Shown: positions 37,457-47,982, numbered from the stretch's first letter. The stretch is DNA of 51,886 bases from Methylohalobius sp. (GCA_026415315.1 JAOAHI010000013.1:1-51886), one strand, 5' to 3'. Made by a program: numbers and translations. The notes: generated from the sequence alone by a model not told the origin.

Positions 37457-37485
37457 TTGACGGCGAAAGGTTTCTGCTTTAAAGT
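37457..37485 (+). promoter_or_regulatory. Predicted sigma-70 promoter of the hexulose-phosphate synthase gene
   Basis: TTGACG (37457-37462) and TAAAGT (37480-37485) are 17 bases apart, matching five and four bases of the consensus hexamers. They begin three bases after the dapB stop and would give a leader of about 75 bases. Confidence 0.45.
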
Positions 37486-37516
37486 TCAAGTTTCCTGATA
37501 GTTCATTAGGCGAGAG

Positions 37517-37529
37517 TGGCGTTACGCCA
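37517..37529. promoter_or_regulatory. Short palindrome in the leader of the RuMP genes
   Basis: TGGCGTTACGCCA is an inverted repeat with five-base arms around TTA. It lies between the predicted promoter and the ribosome site (AGGGAG) of the synthase gene, so it could be a repressor or activator site or a small hairpin in the leader RNA. Confidence 0.35.
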
Positions 37530-37569
37530 TAGCGATTTACAACCATAACCGCAAATAGGGAGCAAGCAC

Positions 37570-38214
37570 ATGGCAAAGAACGTGATGATTCAATTTGCAC
37601 TCGATTCTTTGGACCCGCAGAAAACCCTGGAACTGGCAGCGAAAGCGGCCCCCTATGTAGATATTCTGGAGATCGGGACGCCGTGTATCAAATACAACGG
37701 TGTCTCTATAGTGAAGGAGATGAAGTCGCGCTTCCCGGACAAGAAAGTCTTGGTCGATCTTAAAACCATGGACGCCGGTGAGTATGAGGCAACCCCATTC
37801 TTCGAGGCGGGCGGCGACATCACCACGGTGCTAGGCGTAGCGGAACTGGCAACCATCAAAGGCGTGATCAATGCTGCCCACAAACACGGCGGCTGGGCCC
37901 AGGTGGACTTAATGAACGTGCCCGATAAGGCGAAGCTGGCTAAAGCTGTTGTCGAGGCTGGAGCGGACATCGTTGGCGTCCATACGGGCCTAGACCAGCA
38001 GGCGGCAGGTATGACGCCCTTTGCTGACCTCAACTTGATTTCCAGCCTGGGGCTGAACGTCATGATCTCCTGCGCCGGTGGCGTCAAGCACGAAACCGTG
38101 CAAGACGTAGTCAGAGCCGGTGCGAGCATCGTCGTGGTGGGTGGTGCGATCTATGGCGCGCCGGATCCGGCAGCAGCGGCTAAAAAGTTCCGCGAACTGG
38201 TCGATTCGGCTTAA
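37570..38214 (+). CDS. hxlA: 3-hexulose-6-phosphate synthase
   Basis: A 214-residue TIM barrel of the OMP decarboxylase superfamily: 'PYVDILEIGTPCIKYNGVSI', the Lys65-Thr-Met-Asp68 signature (VLVDLKTMDAGEYEA), 'HKHGGWAQVDLMNVPDKAKL' and the phosphate-binding 'ISCAGGVKHETVQDVVRAGA' plus 'VVVGGAIYGAPDP'. It joins formaldehyde and ribulose 5-phosphate into hexulose 6-phosphate, the first step of the ribulose monophosphate pathway and the main entry of C1 carbon in type I methanotrophs. The next gene encodes the second step. Confidence 0.96.
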   Translation: MAKNVMIQFALDSLDPQKTLELAAKAAPYVDILEIGTPCIKYNGVSIVKEMKSRFPDKKVLVDLKTMDAGEYEATPFFEAGGDITTVLGVAELATIKGVINAAHKHGGWAQVDLMNVPDKAKLAKAVVEAGADIVGVHTGLDQQAAGMTPFADLNLISSLGLNVMISCAGGVKHETVQDVVRAGASIVVVGGAIYGAPDPAAAAKKFRELVDSA

Positions 38215-38226
38215 GGAGCCTTGGGG

Positions 38227-38766
38227 ATGAATCCGCATCGAAAGTTGGTCCTAGACAAGATCACCGAGATCCTGGCGGCCACCCCGGACGACTACGAAGA
38301 TCGCCTGACCAAGATGATCGATGAGGCAGAGCAGGTATTCGTTGGAGGCCAGGGGCGCTCCGGATTGGTCACCAAATTTTTTGTCATGCGTTTAATGCAT
38401 GCCGGCTATAAAGCCTTTGCGCTCGGCGAGACGGTGACCCCAGCCATCCGCAAGGGGGATCTTTTCATAGTGATCTCCGGCTCTGGCGAAACCGGTTCGT
38501 TGATTGCGAACGCCAAGAAAGCCAAGGAAATTGGGGCTAAGGTAGCGTTGATCACGGCCAAGAGCAGTTCGACTATCGGTGACTTCGCAGATGTCATTTT
38601 GCAGATTGGCACGGACAGTTCTTACCAAAAAGTGTTTGGGCTGCCCATGGGGACGATGTTCGAATTGTCCGCCTTAATCTTCTTGGAAGCCCAAATTTCT
38701 CACGTGATCCATGAGAAAAATATTCCCGAAGAGGAAATGCGTTCGCGTCACGCCGTATTGGAGTGA
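38227..38766 (+). CDS. hxlB: 6-phospho-3-hexuloisomerase
   Basis: A 179-residue SIS-domain isomerase: 'EAEQVFVGGQGRSGLVTKFF', 'RLMHAGYKAFALGETVTPAI', 'LFIVISGSGETGSLIANAKK' and 'EEEMRSRHAVLE' at the end, all as in hexuloisomerases. It turns hexulose 6-phosphate into fructose 6-phosphate. The start is the ATG at 38227, eight bases after AAGGAG; the TTG at 38221 is too close to that site. It follows hxlA by 12 bases and ends at a strong terminator, so the two genes form one short transcript. They are separate, not fused as in some methylotrophs. Confidence 0.95.
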   Translation: MNPHRKLVLDKITEILAATPDDYEDRLTKMIDEAEQVFVGGQGRSGLVTKFFVMRLMHAGYKAFALGETVTPAIRKGDLFIVISGSGETGSLIANAKKAKEIGAKVALITAKSSSTIGDFADVILQIGTDSSYQKVFGLPMGTMFELSALIFLEAQISHVIHEKNIPEEEMRSRHAVLE

Positions 38767-38811
38767 GCTGTCCGTTTTCCTAAGATGAGTTGGCCTCAGC
38801 AGAGGCTTGAG

Positions 38812-38846
38812 AAAGGCAAGTATCCAAAAGATACTTGCCTTTTTTC
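38812..38846 (+). terminator. Rho-independent terminator after hxlB
   Basis: A 13-base perfect stem, AAAGGCAAGTATC / GATACTTGCCTTT, with a CAAAA loop, running into a T-tract (TTTTTTTC). It separates the RuMP genes from carAB. Confidence 0.95.
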
Positions 38847-38853
38847 TAGAGCG

Positions 38854-38883
38854 TGGACACCCGAGAAGGGTATCGCCTAGAAT
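38854..38883 (+). promoter_or_regulatory. Predicted sigma-70 promoter of carAB
   Basis: TGGACA (38854-38859) and TAGAAT (38878-38883), each five of six bases of the consensus, are spaced by 18 bases. They lie immediately after the terminator and 43 bases before carA. Confidence 0.55.
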
Positions 38884-38926
38884 GAGATAAAACGATGAGC
38901 TTGCTTATTTTCGGTTTGGTGTATAG

Positions 38927-40054
38927 GTGAAGGAAGAAGCGATTTTAGCCTTGGAAGATGGGACGGTCTTCCGCGGCGTTTCAATTGGAGCGACAGGCTA
39001 TCGAGTTGGGGAGGTCGTATTCAACACCGCTATGGCCGGTTATCAGGAAATCCTGACCGACCCTTCCTATGCGCGCCAGATTGTGACCCTAACCTATCCC
39101 CACATCGGCAATACGGGGGTTAATCCCGAGGATAGGGAATCGAACGGTATCTACGCGTCTGGCCTGATCGTCAAAGATGTGCCGACTTTGGCCAGCAATT
39201 GGCGGATGAGAGAGTCTCTGTCTGAGTATCTCAAGCGTCAGGACGTGGTCGCTTTAGCCGGAATCGATACTAGGCAGCTGACCCGGGTCCTGAGGGAAAA
39301 AGGCGCCCAGCGCGGCTGTCTGTGGGCAGGTGCCGATCTCGACGCGCGCGCGGCGGTGGCCAAGGCTAGGGATTTTCCTGGGCTTAAGGGCATGGATTTG
39401 GCGCGTGAAGTCAGTTGCCGTACATCTTACGTATGGCGGCAGACTCGGTGGCGTCCCGGCTTAGGCTATGGGGAGCTGGACCGGCCGCGTTATCAAGTAG
39501 TGGCCTACGATTTTGGCGTCAAGCTTAATATCCTGCGCGAGCTTGCTACGCGCGGCTGTGAGGTGACGGTCGTGCCAGCGACTACTCCCGCCGCTGAAGC
39601 TCTGAGCCTAGCACCGGACGGGATCTTGTTGTCCAATGGCCCGGGGGATCCTGAGCCCTGCAGTTACGCGATCGAAGCAATTCGCGAGTTTTTAGCAGCA
39701 GAGGTGCCGGTATTTGGCATCTGCTTGGGACATCAGCTGCTGGCTTTGGCCTGTGGTGCCAAGACGGTGAAGATGAAGTTTGGACACCACGGGGCTAACC
39801 ATCCGGTCTTGGAGCTCGCCAGCGGTCGGGTGATGATCTCCAGCCAAAATCATGGCTTTGCCGTAGATGAACAGAGCCTTCCGCCTCATTTAAAGGCTAC
39901 CCACCGTTCTCTGTTCGATGGTAGCCTCCAAGGCATAGAACATGCGGAGCTAGCTGCCTTCGGTTTCCAGGGACATCCCGAGGCTAGCCCCGGTCCTCAC
40001 GATGGGTCAAGCTTATTCGATCGCTTCGTTGCAGCTATGGCTAGACGGCGTTAG
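38927..40054 (+). CDS. carA: Carbamoyl-phosphate synthase small subunit
   Basis: A 375-residue glutaminase subunit: N-terminal domain '[20 protein letters not shown]' and '[20 protein letters not shown]', then a class I glutamine amidotransferase with nucleophile Cys266 ([19 protein letters not shown]) and '[15 protein letters not shown]' with the His-Glu pair. It feeds ammonia to CarB for pyrimidine and arginine synthesis. The start is GTG at 38927 and lacks a clear ribosome site. carB begins two bases after its stop. Confidence 0.97.
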   Translation: MKEEAILALEDGTVFRGVSIGATGYRVGEVVFNTAMAGYQEILTDPSYARQIVTLTYPHIGNTGVNPEDRESNGIYASGLIVKDVPTLASNWRMRESLSEYLKRQDVVALAGIDTRQLTRVLREKGAQRGCLWAGADLDARAAVAKARDFPGLKGMDLAREVSCRTSYVWRQTRWRPGLGYGELDRPRYQVVAYDFGVKLNILRELATRGCEVTVVPATTPAAEALSLAPDGILLSNGPGDPEPCSYAIEAIREFLAAEVPVFGICLGHQLLALACGAKTVKMKFGHHGANHPVLELASGRVMISSQNHGFAVDEQSLPPHLKATHRSLFDGSLQGIEHAELAAFGFQGHPEASPGPHDGSSLFDRFVAAMARRR

Positions 40055-40056
40055 TT

Positions 40057-43000
40057 ATGCCCAAACGAACCGATATTCAAAGTATTCTGTTGCTCGGCGC
40101 TGGTCCTATCGTGATCGGGCAAGCGTGCGAATTCGACTACTCTGGAACCCAGGCGTGTAAGGCTCTACGCGAGGAGGGCTACCGCGTTGTGTTGGTGAAT
40201 TCCAACCCGGCGACTATCATGACCGATCCGGAAACTGCTCACCGGGTCTACATTGAGCCAGTCGATTGGCCCACAGTAGCTAAAATCATCGAACAGGAGC
40301 GTCCAGACGCTTTGCTTGCCACGATGGGTGGGCAGACCGCTCTTAACTGCGCCATGGACCTCCATCGCCGCGGAATCCTGGAAAAGTACGGGGTGGAACT
40401 GATCGGTGCTCGTCCCCAAGCGATCGAGCAAGCCGAGGACCGAGACTTGTTTCGCCGCGCGATGGTCGAGATTGGGTTGGAGGTGCCCAGATCGGAGATA
40501 GCCCACAGCTTGGAAGAGGCACTTCAGGCGTTGGAGAAAATTGGTTTTCCGGCCATCATTCGGCCGTCCTTTACCCTGGGCGGTAGCGGCGGCGGTATCG
40601 CCTACAACCGCGAAGAGTTTGTCGAGATCTGCGAGCGCGGGTTAGAACTCTCGCCAGTGAGGGAATTGCTTATCGAAGAATCGGTCCTGGGTTGGAAAGA
40701 GTTCGAGATGGAGGTGGTGCGCGATCATAAGGACAACTGCATCATCGTTTGCGCAATCGAGAACTTAGATCCTATGGGAGTGCACACTGGCGACTCGATC
40801 ACCGTTGCTCCAGCCCAGACTTTGACCGACAAGGAATATCAGGTCATGCGCAATGCGGCGATTGCCGTGTTGCGCAGAATTGGGGTCGACACCGGCGGTT
40901 CCAACGTTCAATTTGCGATCAATCCTGAAGATGGCCGCTTAGTGGTAATCGAGATGAATCCAAGGGTGTCCAGGTCCTCAGCGCTGGCCTCTAAAGCCAC
41001 TGGTTTTCCCATCGCCAAGGTGGCGGCGAAACTGGCGGTGGGTTATACCTTGGACGAACTGCGCAACGAGATTACCGGCGGCTTGATTCCGGCCTCGTTT
41101 GAGCCGACCCTAGATTATGTTGTGACCAAGATGCCGCGCTTTGCTTTTGAAAAATTCCCTGACGCTGACGACCGTTTGACCACGCAGATGAAGTCAGTGG
41201 GTGAAGTCATGGCTATTGGGCGCACGTTCCAAGAATCGCTGCAGAAGGCTTTGCGAGGGTTGGAGATTGGCGTCGATGGACTTACTGAAAAGTTAGATCT
41301 GACCGCTGAAGACGCTCGCGACCGTTTGGTGCGCGAGCTAAGGAGCCCCGGTCCGTATCGGCTCTGGTATGTGGCGGATGCCTTTCGCTTTGGGATGACG
41401 CTTGAGGAGATCTATAGGCTATGTCATATCGATCGCTGGTTTCTGGCTCAGATCGAGGAAATCGTCCAAGCCGAAGCCTCTCTCAAAGCCAAGACTTTGG
41501 CTACCCTGGACGGCGAGGAGCTATACCGCTTAAAGCGAATGGGCTTTTCTGATTCGCGCCTGGCCCACCTTCTCGGTAGCTCTGAGACAGAAGTGCGTGC
41601 GGCCCGCCACAGGTTAGGAATCCGGCCGGTGTACAAACGGATCGATTCGTGCGCGGCTGAATTTGCTTCACCTACAGCCTATCTTTATTCCACCTACGAC
41701 AAGGAGTGCGAGGCTGACCCTGGCGATAGACTTAAGATCGTAGTACTAGGAGGCGGCCCGAACCGCATCGGCCAGGGGATAGAGTTCGATTACTGCTGCG
41801 TCCATGCGGCTCTTGCCCTGAAGGAGGATGGGTTTGAGACCATCATGGTCAATTGCAACCCGGAAACCGTCTCTACCGATTTTGACACTTCCGACCGGTT
41901 GTACTTTGAACCCCTGACTTTGGAGGACGTTCTAGAGATTATCGCTCTGGAGCGGCCTAAGGGGGTGATCGTTCAGTACGGTGGGCAAACGCCGCTGAAA
42001 CTGGCTCGAGACTTGGAGGCGGCTGGCGTGCCGATTATCGGCACTTCTCCTGACTCCATTGACCTTGCCGAAGACCGCGAGCGGTTTAAAAAGATGGTCG
42101 AGCGGCTAGGGCTAAAGCAGCCGGACAATCGTACGGCTAGGTCGCTGGAGGAAGCGATCTTGGCGGCGCGGGAACTAGGTTATCCGCTGGTGGTAAGACC
42201 TTCTTACGTGCTGGGCGGGCGGGCGATGGAGGTTGTTTTCAACGAGGAAGAGTTGCGCCGTTACATGGCTGAGGCGGTGAGCGTTTCTAATCGATCGCCA
42301 GTGCTGCTCGACCGCTTTCTGGATGATGCGGTAGAGGTGGACGTCGATGCGGTCAGCGACGGCGAGGAGGTCTTCATTGGCGCGGTCATGGAGCATATCG
42401 AGCAGGCTGGCATCCACTCTGGAGATTCCGCCTGTTCCATTCCGCCTTACGAGTTAAGCCAGGGCATCCAAGAAAAATTGCGCGAGCAGGTGCGTTGTCT
42501 GGCTAGAGCACTGGGAGTGGTGGGCTTGATGAACGCGCAGTTCGCGATCAAAGACGGGGAGATCTATATTTTGGAAGTCAACCCCCGTGCTTCGCGCACG
42601 ATTCCTTTTGTGTCTAAAGCCATAGGTCTCCCTTTGGCTAAGATAGCGGCTCGCTGCATGGTCGGTCAAAGCCTACGTGCCCAGGGGGTAAGCCAAGAAC
42701 GGCTGCCGCCCTTCTATGCGGTCAAGGAGGCGGTATTTCCCTTCATCAAATTTCCTAAGGTCGATCCCTTGTTGGGACCGGAGATGAAATCCACGGGCGA
42801 GGTAATGGGAGTGGGGCTGACGTTCGGCGAAGCCTACGCTAAGGCCCAGCAGGCAGCAGGGGCTTGTCTGCCCAGAAGCGGCCGAGTGCTGATGAGTGTG
42901 CGCGATCGTGATAAAGCCCGCTTGGTGCCGATCGCTAAGAGCCTAGCGGAGAAAGGCTTCGAATTAGTGGCTACTTTTGGTACTGCCCAGGTTTTACAGG

Positions 43001-43284
43001 CCGCTGGGATCGCCTGCTCTGTGGTCCATAAAGTCGGTCAAGGTCGACCGCACATTGTAGATCTCATTAAGAACGGTGAAGTCAGTTTGATCATCAATAC
43101 TACCGAAGGTAAAAAAGCGATCGCTGACTCTTTTCTGATTCGGCGTGAGGCGCTTCAGCGCCAAGTTACTTACACTACAACCCTTGCTGGCGCGCATGCG
43201 ATTTGTCTCGCCTTGGACGCAAGAGGCAGCGGTCAGGTATATGCGTTGCAGGATTTCCATAACCAATCGCATGATTCAAGCTAA
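40057..43284 (+). CDS. carB: Carbamoyl-phosphate synthase large subunit
   Basis: A 1075-residue protein with two ATP-grasp halves. The first opens '[20 protein letters not shown]' and carries '[16 protein letters not shown]'; the second opens '[20 protein letters not shown]' and carries '[16 protein letters not shown]'. The last about 130 residues are the MGS-like allosteric domain ('[20 protein letters not shown]'). It makes carbamoyl phosphate from bicarbonate, ammonia and two ATP. Length and order are standard. Confidence 0.98.
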   Translation: MPKRTDIQSILLLGAGPIVIGQACEFDYSGTQACKALREEGYRVVLVNSNPATIMTDPETAHRVYIEPVDWPTVAKIIEQERPDALLATMGGQTALNCAMDLHRRGILEKYGVELIGARPQAIEQAEDRDLFRRAMVEIGLEVPRSEIAHSLEEALQALEKIGFPAIIRPSFTLGGSGGGIAYNREEFVEICERGLELSPVRELLIEESVLGWKEFEMEVVRDHKDNCIIVCAIENLDPMGVHTGDSITVAPAQTLTDKEYQVMRNAAIAVLRRIGVDTGGSNVQFAINPEDGRLVVIEMNPRVSRSSALASKATGFPIAKVAAKLAVGYTLDELRNEITGGLIPASFEPTLDYVVTKMPRFAFEKFPDADDRLTTQMKSVGEVMAIGRTFQESLQKALRGLEIGVDGLTEKLDLTAEDARDRLVRELRSPGPYRLWYVADAFRFGMTLEEIYRLCHIDRWFLAQIEEIVQAEASLKAKTLATLDGEELYRLKRMGFSDSRLAHLLGSSETEVRAARHRLGIRPVYKRIDSCAAEFASPTAYLYSTYDKECEADPGDRLKIVVLGGGPNRIGQGIEFDYCCVHAALALKEDGFETIMVNCNPETVSTDFDTSDRLYFEPLTLEDVLEIIALERPKGVIVQYGGQTPLKLARDLEAAGVPIIGTSPDSIDLAEDRERFKKMVERLGLKQPDNRTARSLEEAILAARELGYPLVVRPSYVLGGRAMEVVFNEEELRRYMAEAVSVSNRSPVLLDRFLDDAVEVDVDAVSDGEEVFIGAVMEHIEQAGIHSGDSACSIPPYELSQGIQEKLREQVRCLARALGVVGLMNAQFAIKDGEIYILEVNPRASRTIPFVSKAIGLPLAKIAARCMVGQSLRAQGVSQERLPPFYAVKEAVFPFIKFPKVDPLLGPEMKSTGEVMGVGLTFGEAYAKAQQAAGACLPRSGRVLMSVRDRDKARLVPIAKSLAEKGFELVATFGTAQVLQAAGIACSVVHKVGQGRPHIVDLIKNGEVSLIINTTEGKKAIADSFLIRREALQRQVTYTTTLAGAHAICLALDARGSGQVYALQDFHNQSHDSS

Positions 43285-43301
43285 AGGAGGTGAGCGCGGG
43301 A

Positions 43302-43781
43302 ATGAAAAAAGTGCCTTTGACAGCCAAGGGGGCAGACAAGCTCAGGCAAGAACTGCATGAGCTCAAAACCGTAGCGCGGCCTAAAGTGATTCAAGCCATT
43401 GCTGAGGCGCGGGCGCACGGTGACTTGCGGGAAAACGCCGAGTATCATGCGGCGAGAGAGCAGCAAAGCTTCATCGAAGGGCGAATCCGCGAGCTCGAGG
43501 CCAAGTTGGCCAATGCCGAGATTATCGATGTCAGCCGGCTTAACCCCGATGGTAAAGTGGTTTTTGGGGCAATGGTGGAATTGTGCGATCTGGAAACCGG
43601 CGAGACCGTAACTTATCAGATTGTCGGCGAAGATGAGGCAGATTTAAAACAAGGTTTGATCTCTGTTTCCTCCCCCATTGCCCGGGCGCTGATCGGCAAG
43701 CGTGCCGAGGATATTATAGAAGTCAAAACCCCCAAAGGAACCCGCGAGTACGAAATCCTGGCGGTGCATTACGAATTTTAA
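43302..43781 (+). CDS. greA: Transcription elongation factor GreA
   Basis: A 159-residue factor: N-terminal coiled coil with '[20 protein letters not shown]', '[20 protein letters not shown]' carrying the acidic tip residues, and the C-terminal FKBP-like domain '[20 protein letters not shown]'. It stimulates cleavage of backtracked RNA in RNA polymerase. The ATG at 43302 lies eight bases after an extended AGGAGGTGA; the GTG at 43290 overlaps that site and is rejected. Confidence 0.97.
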   Translation: MKKVPLTAKGADKLRQELHELKTVARPKVIQAIAEARAHGDLRENAEYHAAREQQSFIEGRIRELEAKLANAEIIDVSRLNPDGKVVFGAMVELCDLETGETVTYQIVGEDEADLKQGLISVSSPIARALIGKRAEDIIEVKTPKGTREYEILAVHYEF

Positions 43782-43836
43782 TCTGAACCTTAAGGGCGGC
43801 TGCCCGTCCAAAGGTAAGCAAGATGCCAGGTTAACT

Positions 43837-44487
43837 ATGACCAAGACCGCAAGTAGCCGCCGCTGGCTTCAAGAGCATTTTAGCGATGCCTACGTCCAGC
43901 GGGCTCAAGCCCAGGGTTACCGCTCGCGGGCAGTGTTCAAACTACAGGAGATTCAGAGCCGCGACCGGATCTTGGCGCCGGGCATGACGGTGGTTGACTT
44001 GGGCGCTGCCCCAGGCGGGTGGTCCCAATTTACAACCACTCAAGTGAAACCAGGAGGTAAAGTGATTGCGGTGGACGTCCTGCCCATGGAGCCTGTGCCA
44101 GGGGTTATTTTCTTGCAAGGCGATTTGACTGAAGAGCAAACTTGGCAAAGCTTGATCTCCGCTCTCGGCGATACTCCAGCGGACGTGGTACTGTCGGATA
44201 TGGCTCCTAACTTGAGCGGCAACCGCAGCGTCGACCAGCCGCGCGCTATGTACTTGGCTGAACTCGCTTTGGAGGCGGCTGAGCAACTTTTGCGGGAAGG
44301 TGGATGTTTGCTAATGAAACTTTTCCAGGGAGAAGGGTTCGAAGCTTTTCAGAGGCGCCTTCGCCAGCGGTTTACTAAGGTTGCGATCCGCAAGCCCAAG
44401 GCATCGCGGACGCGGAGCCGAGAAGTATATTTGCTAGCCCAGGGGTTCAACCCATCGGGTCAATTTCTAAAGCGAGGGCAAGTTTGA
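43837..44487 (+). CDS. rlmE: 23S rRNA (uridine-2'-O)-methyltransferase RlmE
   Basis: A 216-residue RrmJ/FtsJ methyltransferase: 'YRSRAVFKLQEIQSRDRILA' with the first catalytic Lys, SAM loop 'VVDLGAAPGGWSQFTTTQVK', catalytic Asp in 'DVVLSDMAPNLSGNRSVDQP', Lys in 'LLMKLFQGEGFEAF' and Glu in 'SREVYLLAQGF' (K-D-K-E tetrad). It methylates U2552 of 23S rRNA. It stands directly before ftsH, as in E. coli, but the divergent yhbY usually found beside it is absent. Confidence 0.96.
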   Translation: MTKTASSRRWLQEHFSDAYVQRAQAQGYRSRAVFKLQEIQSRDRILAPGMTVVDLGAAPGGWSQFTTTQVKPGGKVIAVDVLPMEPVPGVIFLQGDLTEEQTWQSLISALGDTPADVVLSDMAPNLSGNRSVDQPRAMYLAELALEAAEQLLREGGCLLMKLFQGEGFEAFQRRLRQRFTKVAIRKPKASRTRSREVYLLAQGFNPSGQFLKRGQV

Positions 44488-44528
44488 GAAAAGTAGGCCG
44501 GGTGTGAAGCCCGGAAAGGAGAGAGCAT

Positions 44529-46460
44529 ATGAACAACGTGCTAAAAAACATTCTTCTTTGGTTGGTGGTGGGGGCGGTATTGATGAGTGTATTTAACAAT
44601 TTTGGGGGGCGGCGGGTGGGGGGTGCGACGCTGTCGTATACACAATTTATCAATGCGGTGCGGGAGGGGCAGGTTAAGGAGGTAGTGATAGATGGCAATG
44701 CGATTCGGGGGGTGACGGGTGGGGGTCAGAAGTTTATGACCTACAATCCGAACGATGTACATTTAGTGGATGATTTATTGGCCAACAATGTAGAGATCAA
44801 GGCGGAGCCTCCGGAGGGGCAATCGCTGCTGATGCAGATTTTTATTTCCTGGTTTCCGATGTTGCTTTTGATTGGGGTATGGATATTTTTCATGCGGCAG
44901 ATGCAGGGAGGGGGTGCTGGGGGTCGGGGAGCGATGAGTTTTGGCAAGAGCAAGGCGCGGTTGATGGAGGAGGACAAGATCAAGGTGACGTTTAAGGACG
45001 TGGCCGGGTGTGAGGAGGCGATTGAAGAGGTGCGGGAGGTGGTAGATTTCCTGAAGGATCCGGCCAAGTTTCAAAAGCTTGGGGGTCGGATACCCAAGGG
45101 GATTTTGATGGTAGGGCCGCCTGGGACGGGCAAGACTTTGATTGCGCGGGCGATTGCTGGGGAGGCCAAGGTTCCGTTTTTTAGCATCTCTGGGTCAGAT
45201 TTTGTAGAGATGTTTGTGGGGGTGGGGGCGGCGCGGGTGCGCGACATGTTTGAGCAAGCCAAAAAGCACGCTCCGTGTATTGTATTCATTGACGAGATTG
45301 ATGCGGTTGGGCGGCATCGTGGGGCAGGACTGGGAGGGGGGCACGACGAACGCGAACAGACTCTCAACCAACTGCTGGTGGAGATGGACGGGTTTGAGGG
45401 CAACGAAGGCATCATCATCATTGCGGCCACCAACCGGCCGGACGTATTGGATCCGGCGCTGCTACGTCCTGGGCGGTTTGACCGGCAAGTGGTGGTGGGC
45501 TTACCGGACATTCGCGGGCGCGAACAGATTCTCAAGGTTCACCTGCGCAAGGTACCCACGGCTGAGGACGTCGATCCCAAGGTGATTGCGCGCGGCACGC
45601 CTGGGTTTTCTGGGGCGGATTTAGCCAATTTAGTCAACGAAGCCTCCTTGTTTGCGGCGCGGGCCAACAAAAAGCTGGTAGACATGGGCGATTTAGAGAA
45701 GGCCAAGGACAAGATCCTGATGGGGGTGGAGCGGCGATCGATGGTCATGAGCGAGGAAGAAAAGCGCATGACTGCTTATCACGAGGCCGGGCACACCATT
45801 GTGGGGCTGCGGGTACCCGAACACGATCCGGTCTACAAAGTCAGCATTATGCCGCGGGGGCGGGCGCTGGGGATCACCATGTTTTTGCCTGAGCGCGACC
45901 AATACTCAGCTTCCAAGCGCAAGCTCGAAAGCCAGATTGCCAGCTTATTTGGGGGGCGGGTAGCGGAGGCTCTCATCTATGGGGAGGAGGCCATCACCAC
46001 GGGGGCGGCCAACGACATCGAGCGGGCCACGCAACTGGCGCGCAACATGGTTACCAAGTGGGGGCTGTCGGAGCGGATGGGGCCGTTGGCTTATGCGGAG
46101 GACGAAGGGGAGGTCTTTTTGGGGCGCACGATTACCAAGCACCAACACATGTCTGAGGCCACTGCGCGCATGATTGATGAAGAGATTCGCGCCATTGTGG
46201 ACCGCAATTACGCGCGGGCCGAGCAGATCTTGAGGGAAAACTTAGACAAACTGCACTTGATGGCCGAGGCCTTGATGAAATACGAAACCATCGACCGAAC
46301 CCAAATCGATGCCATCATGCAAGGCCTCACCCCACCACCCCCAAAAGATTGGGAAGACACGGCGCCGCCGGCTAAGGGTCAAACTGCAGGGAGCGGTCAG
46401 CCCGAGATCCCCGCGGGGATCGGCCCCATTGGTAAACCAGCTGGCCAGCATTACCTGTAA
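44529..46460 (+). CDS. ftsH: ATP-dependent zinc metalloprotease FtsH
   Basis: A 643-residue membrane protease: helix 1 near residues 7-22, periplasmic domain, helix 2 near residues 100-118, AAA+ domain with Walker A GPPGTGKT (196-203), Walker [12 protein letters not shown], second-region-of-homology '[12 protein letters not shown]', and the zinc site His418-Glu-Ala-Gly-His422. It degrades membrane proteins and short-lived regulators such as sigma-32 or LpxC in relatives. GGAAAGGAGAG precedes the ATG. Codon use is odd: GGG supplies 20 of the first 31 glycine codons (within about 237 codons), while glmM just downstream uses GGG in only 2 of its first 16. Confidence 0.98.
   Translation: MNNVLKNILLWLVVGAVLMSVFNNFGGRRVGGATLSYTQFINAVREGQVKEVVIDGNAIRGVTGGGQKFMTYNPNDVHLVDDLLANNVEIKAEPPEGQSLLMQIFISWFPMLLLIGVWIFFMRQMQGGGAGGRGAMSFGKSKARLMEEDKIKVTFKDVAGCEEAIEEVREVVDFLKDPAKFQKLGGRIPKGILMVGPPGTGKTLIARAIAGEAKVPFFSISGSDFVEMFVGVGAARVRDMFEQAKKHAPCIVFIDEIDAVGRHRGAGLGGGHDEREQTLNQLLVEMDGFEGNEGIIIIAATNRPDVLDPALLRPGRFDRQVVVGLPDIRGREQILKVHLRKVPTAEDVDPKVIARGTPGFSGADLANLVNEASLFAARANKKLVDMGDLEKAKDKILMGVERRSMVMSEEEKRMTAYHEAGHTIVGLRVPEHDPVYKVSIMPRGRALGITMFLPERDQYSASKRKLESQIASLFGGRVAEALIYGEEAITTGAANDIERATQLARNMVTKWGLSERMGPLAYAEDEGEVFLGRTITKHQHMSEATARMIDEEIRAIVDRNYARAEQILRENLDKLHLMAEALMKYETIDRTQIDAIMQGLTPPPPKDWEDTAPPAKGQTAGSGQPEIPAGIGPIGKPAGQHYL
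44906..44929 (+). other. Potential G-quadruplex motif within ftsH
   Basis: Four runs of three or more G with loops of 1, 4 and 2 bases (GGG A GGGGG TGCT GGGGG TC GGGG) on the coding strand. It encodes the Gly-rich linker after the second membrane helix. Several three-run stretches lie nearby (about 44605-44627, 44706-44726, 45217-45242). Confidence 0.5.
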
Positions 46461-46478
46461 TTTTTAAGGGCCTCATTC

Positions 46479-46520
46479 AGACCCCTCCCCCTGGACAACC
46501 AGGCGGCGGGGTCTTTTATT
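46479..46520 (+). terminator. Rho-independent terminator after ftsH
   Basis: AGACCCC (46479-46485) pairs with GGGGTCT (46508-46514), with an inner CCTGG/CCAGG hairpin around ACAA, followed by TTTATT. It ends the rlmE-ftsH transcript; folP, which usually follows ftsH, is missing. Confidence 0.85.
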
Positions 46521-46586
46521 GTGCGTACGTCAACCTTGAGTGGCCTATACTAATATCGGTTCATATGGATATAGGGGAGGAAACTC

Positions 46587-47927
46587 ATGGCCAGGCGCTT
46601 TTTTGGTACCGATGGTATCCGTGGTAAAGTCGGCGAAGCACCGATCACGCCAGACTTCGTTTTGAAGTTGGGCTGGGCGGCGGGGCAGGTGTTTCGGGAT
46701 AAAGGCCAGGCACACGTGCTGGTGGGCAAGGATACCCGGATTTCAGGCTATATGTTTGAATCTGCTTTAGAGGCAGGCTTGTCCGCAGCCGGCGTGGACA
46801 CGCAACTTTTGGGCCCCATGCCGACTCCGGGCATTGCCTATTTGACCCGCACCTTGCGGGCTAAAGCGGGTATCGTTATCAGTGCCTCGCACAATCCTTA
46901 TCAAGACAACGGGATAAAATTCTTCTCAGCAGCGGGCAAGAAGCTTGCGGACGAAATAGAGGAAGCGATCGAGGCGCAGCTTGAGCGGCCGATGACTACG
47001 GTGGCACCAGACCGGCTGGGGAAAGCCATGCGCATCGCCGATGCGCGCGGACGATACATCGAATTTTGTAAAAGTACTGTGCCTTCCTGTATGGATTTGA
47101 GCGGCTTGCACATTGTGGTGGATTGCGCCCACGGCGCAACTTATCACATCGCCCCGCACGTCTTCAGCGAGGTGGGGGCCAAGGTGGAGTGCATAGGGGT
47201 TAGCCCAGACGGGTTGAACATCAACGCTGGCTGCGGTTCCATGCACCCTGAGGTAATCCAGCGCGAGGTCGTGCGATGCGGGGCGGACGTAGGCATCGCT
47301 TTTGATGGCGATGGCGATCGGGTGCTGATGGTGGACCACACAGGGGCTTTGGTGGACGGGGATGAAGTTCTTTACATCATCGCTGTTTCCCGCCGAGCGC
47401 TGGGTAAGCTGGAAGGGCCGGTGGTTGGAACCGTCATGACTAATCTTGGGCTGGAACACGCTTTAGCTGAGCTGGGGGTTCCCCTGCTTCGATCCCAAGT
47501 TGGGGATCGCTATGTTATGGAAATGTTGGAGGCGCACGGTGGGATCCTAGGTGGGGAAAGCTCAGGTCACGTCATTTGCTTGGACCGCACCACTACTGGT
47601 GACGGGATCATTTCGGCGCTTCAGGTCTTGGCAGAGATGTGGCGCACTGGCAAATCTCTGTTTGAACTTAAGCAAGGGATGCGCAAGTACCCGCAAGTGC
47701 TGCGTAATGTGCGGATAAAGACCAAACCACCGCGGCTGGAAGCAGTTGGCCCGCTTTGGGAGGCAAAACAGGAGGTAGAACGCAGGCTTAACGGCTCAGG
47801 CCGAGTATTGCTTAGGCCCTCTGGAACGGAGCCTGTGATCCGAGCCATGATCGAGGGGCAAGACGCAGTTCTGATCGAGCAGTTGGCTCAAGAACTGGCT
47901 GAGGTAGTTACCCGCACTCTCGCGTGA
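46587..47927 (+). CDS. glmM: Phosphoglucosamine mutase
   Basis: A 446-residue phosphohexomutase: '[20 protein letters not shown]', catalytic Ser101 in '[20 protein letters not shown]', the metal loop '[20 protein letters not shown]', the sugar loop '[20 protein letters not shown]' and the phosphate loop '[17 protein letters not shown]'. It turns glucosamine 6-phosphate into the 1-phosphate for cell wall synthesis. GGGGAGGAAA precedes the ATG. A TATACT at 46546-46551 could be its -10, without a clear -35. Confidence 0.98.
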   Translation: MARRFFGTDGIRGKVGEAPITPDFVLKLGWAAGQVFRDKGQAHVLVGKDTRISGYMFESALEAGLSAAGVDTQLLGPMPTPGIAYLTRTLRAKAGIVISASHNPYQDNGIKFFSAAGKKLADEIEEAIEAQLERPMTTVAPDRLGKAMRIADARGRYIEFCKSTVPSCMDLSGLHIVVDCAHGATYHIAPHVFSEVGAKVECIGVSPDGLNINAGCGSMHPEVIQREVVRCGADVGIAFDGDGDRVLMVDHTGALVDGDEVLYIIAVSRRALGKLEGPVVGTVMTNLGLEHALAELGVPLLRSQVGDRYVMEMLEAHGGILGGESSGHVICLDRTTTGDGIISALQVLAEMWRTGKSLFELKQGMRKYPQVLRNVRIKTKPPRLEAVGPLWEAKQEVERRLNGSGRVLLRPSGTEPVIRAMIEGQDAVLIEQLAQELAEVVTRTLA

Positions 47928-47982
47928 TTGCCATTGGGTTAGCAGGCGATTACAATTAAAAGCTTTTAAGGCGAGGAGGAAA

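Noticed and set aside
37486-37569. Riboswitch in the hxlA leader
   Set aside because: Only one short five-base palindrome; no recognisable riboswitch core in about 80 bases.
45071-45535. Long frames antisense to ftsH
   Set aside because: Result of the GGG/CGG-rich ftsH codons, which leave few stops on the other strand.
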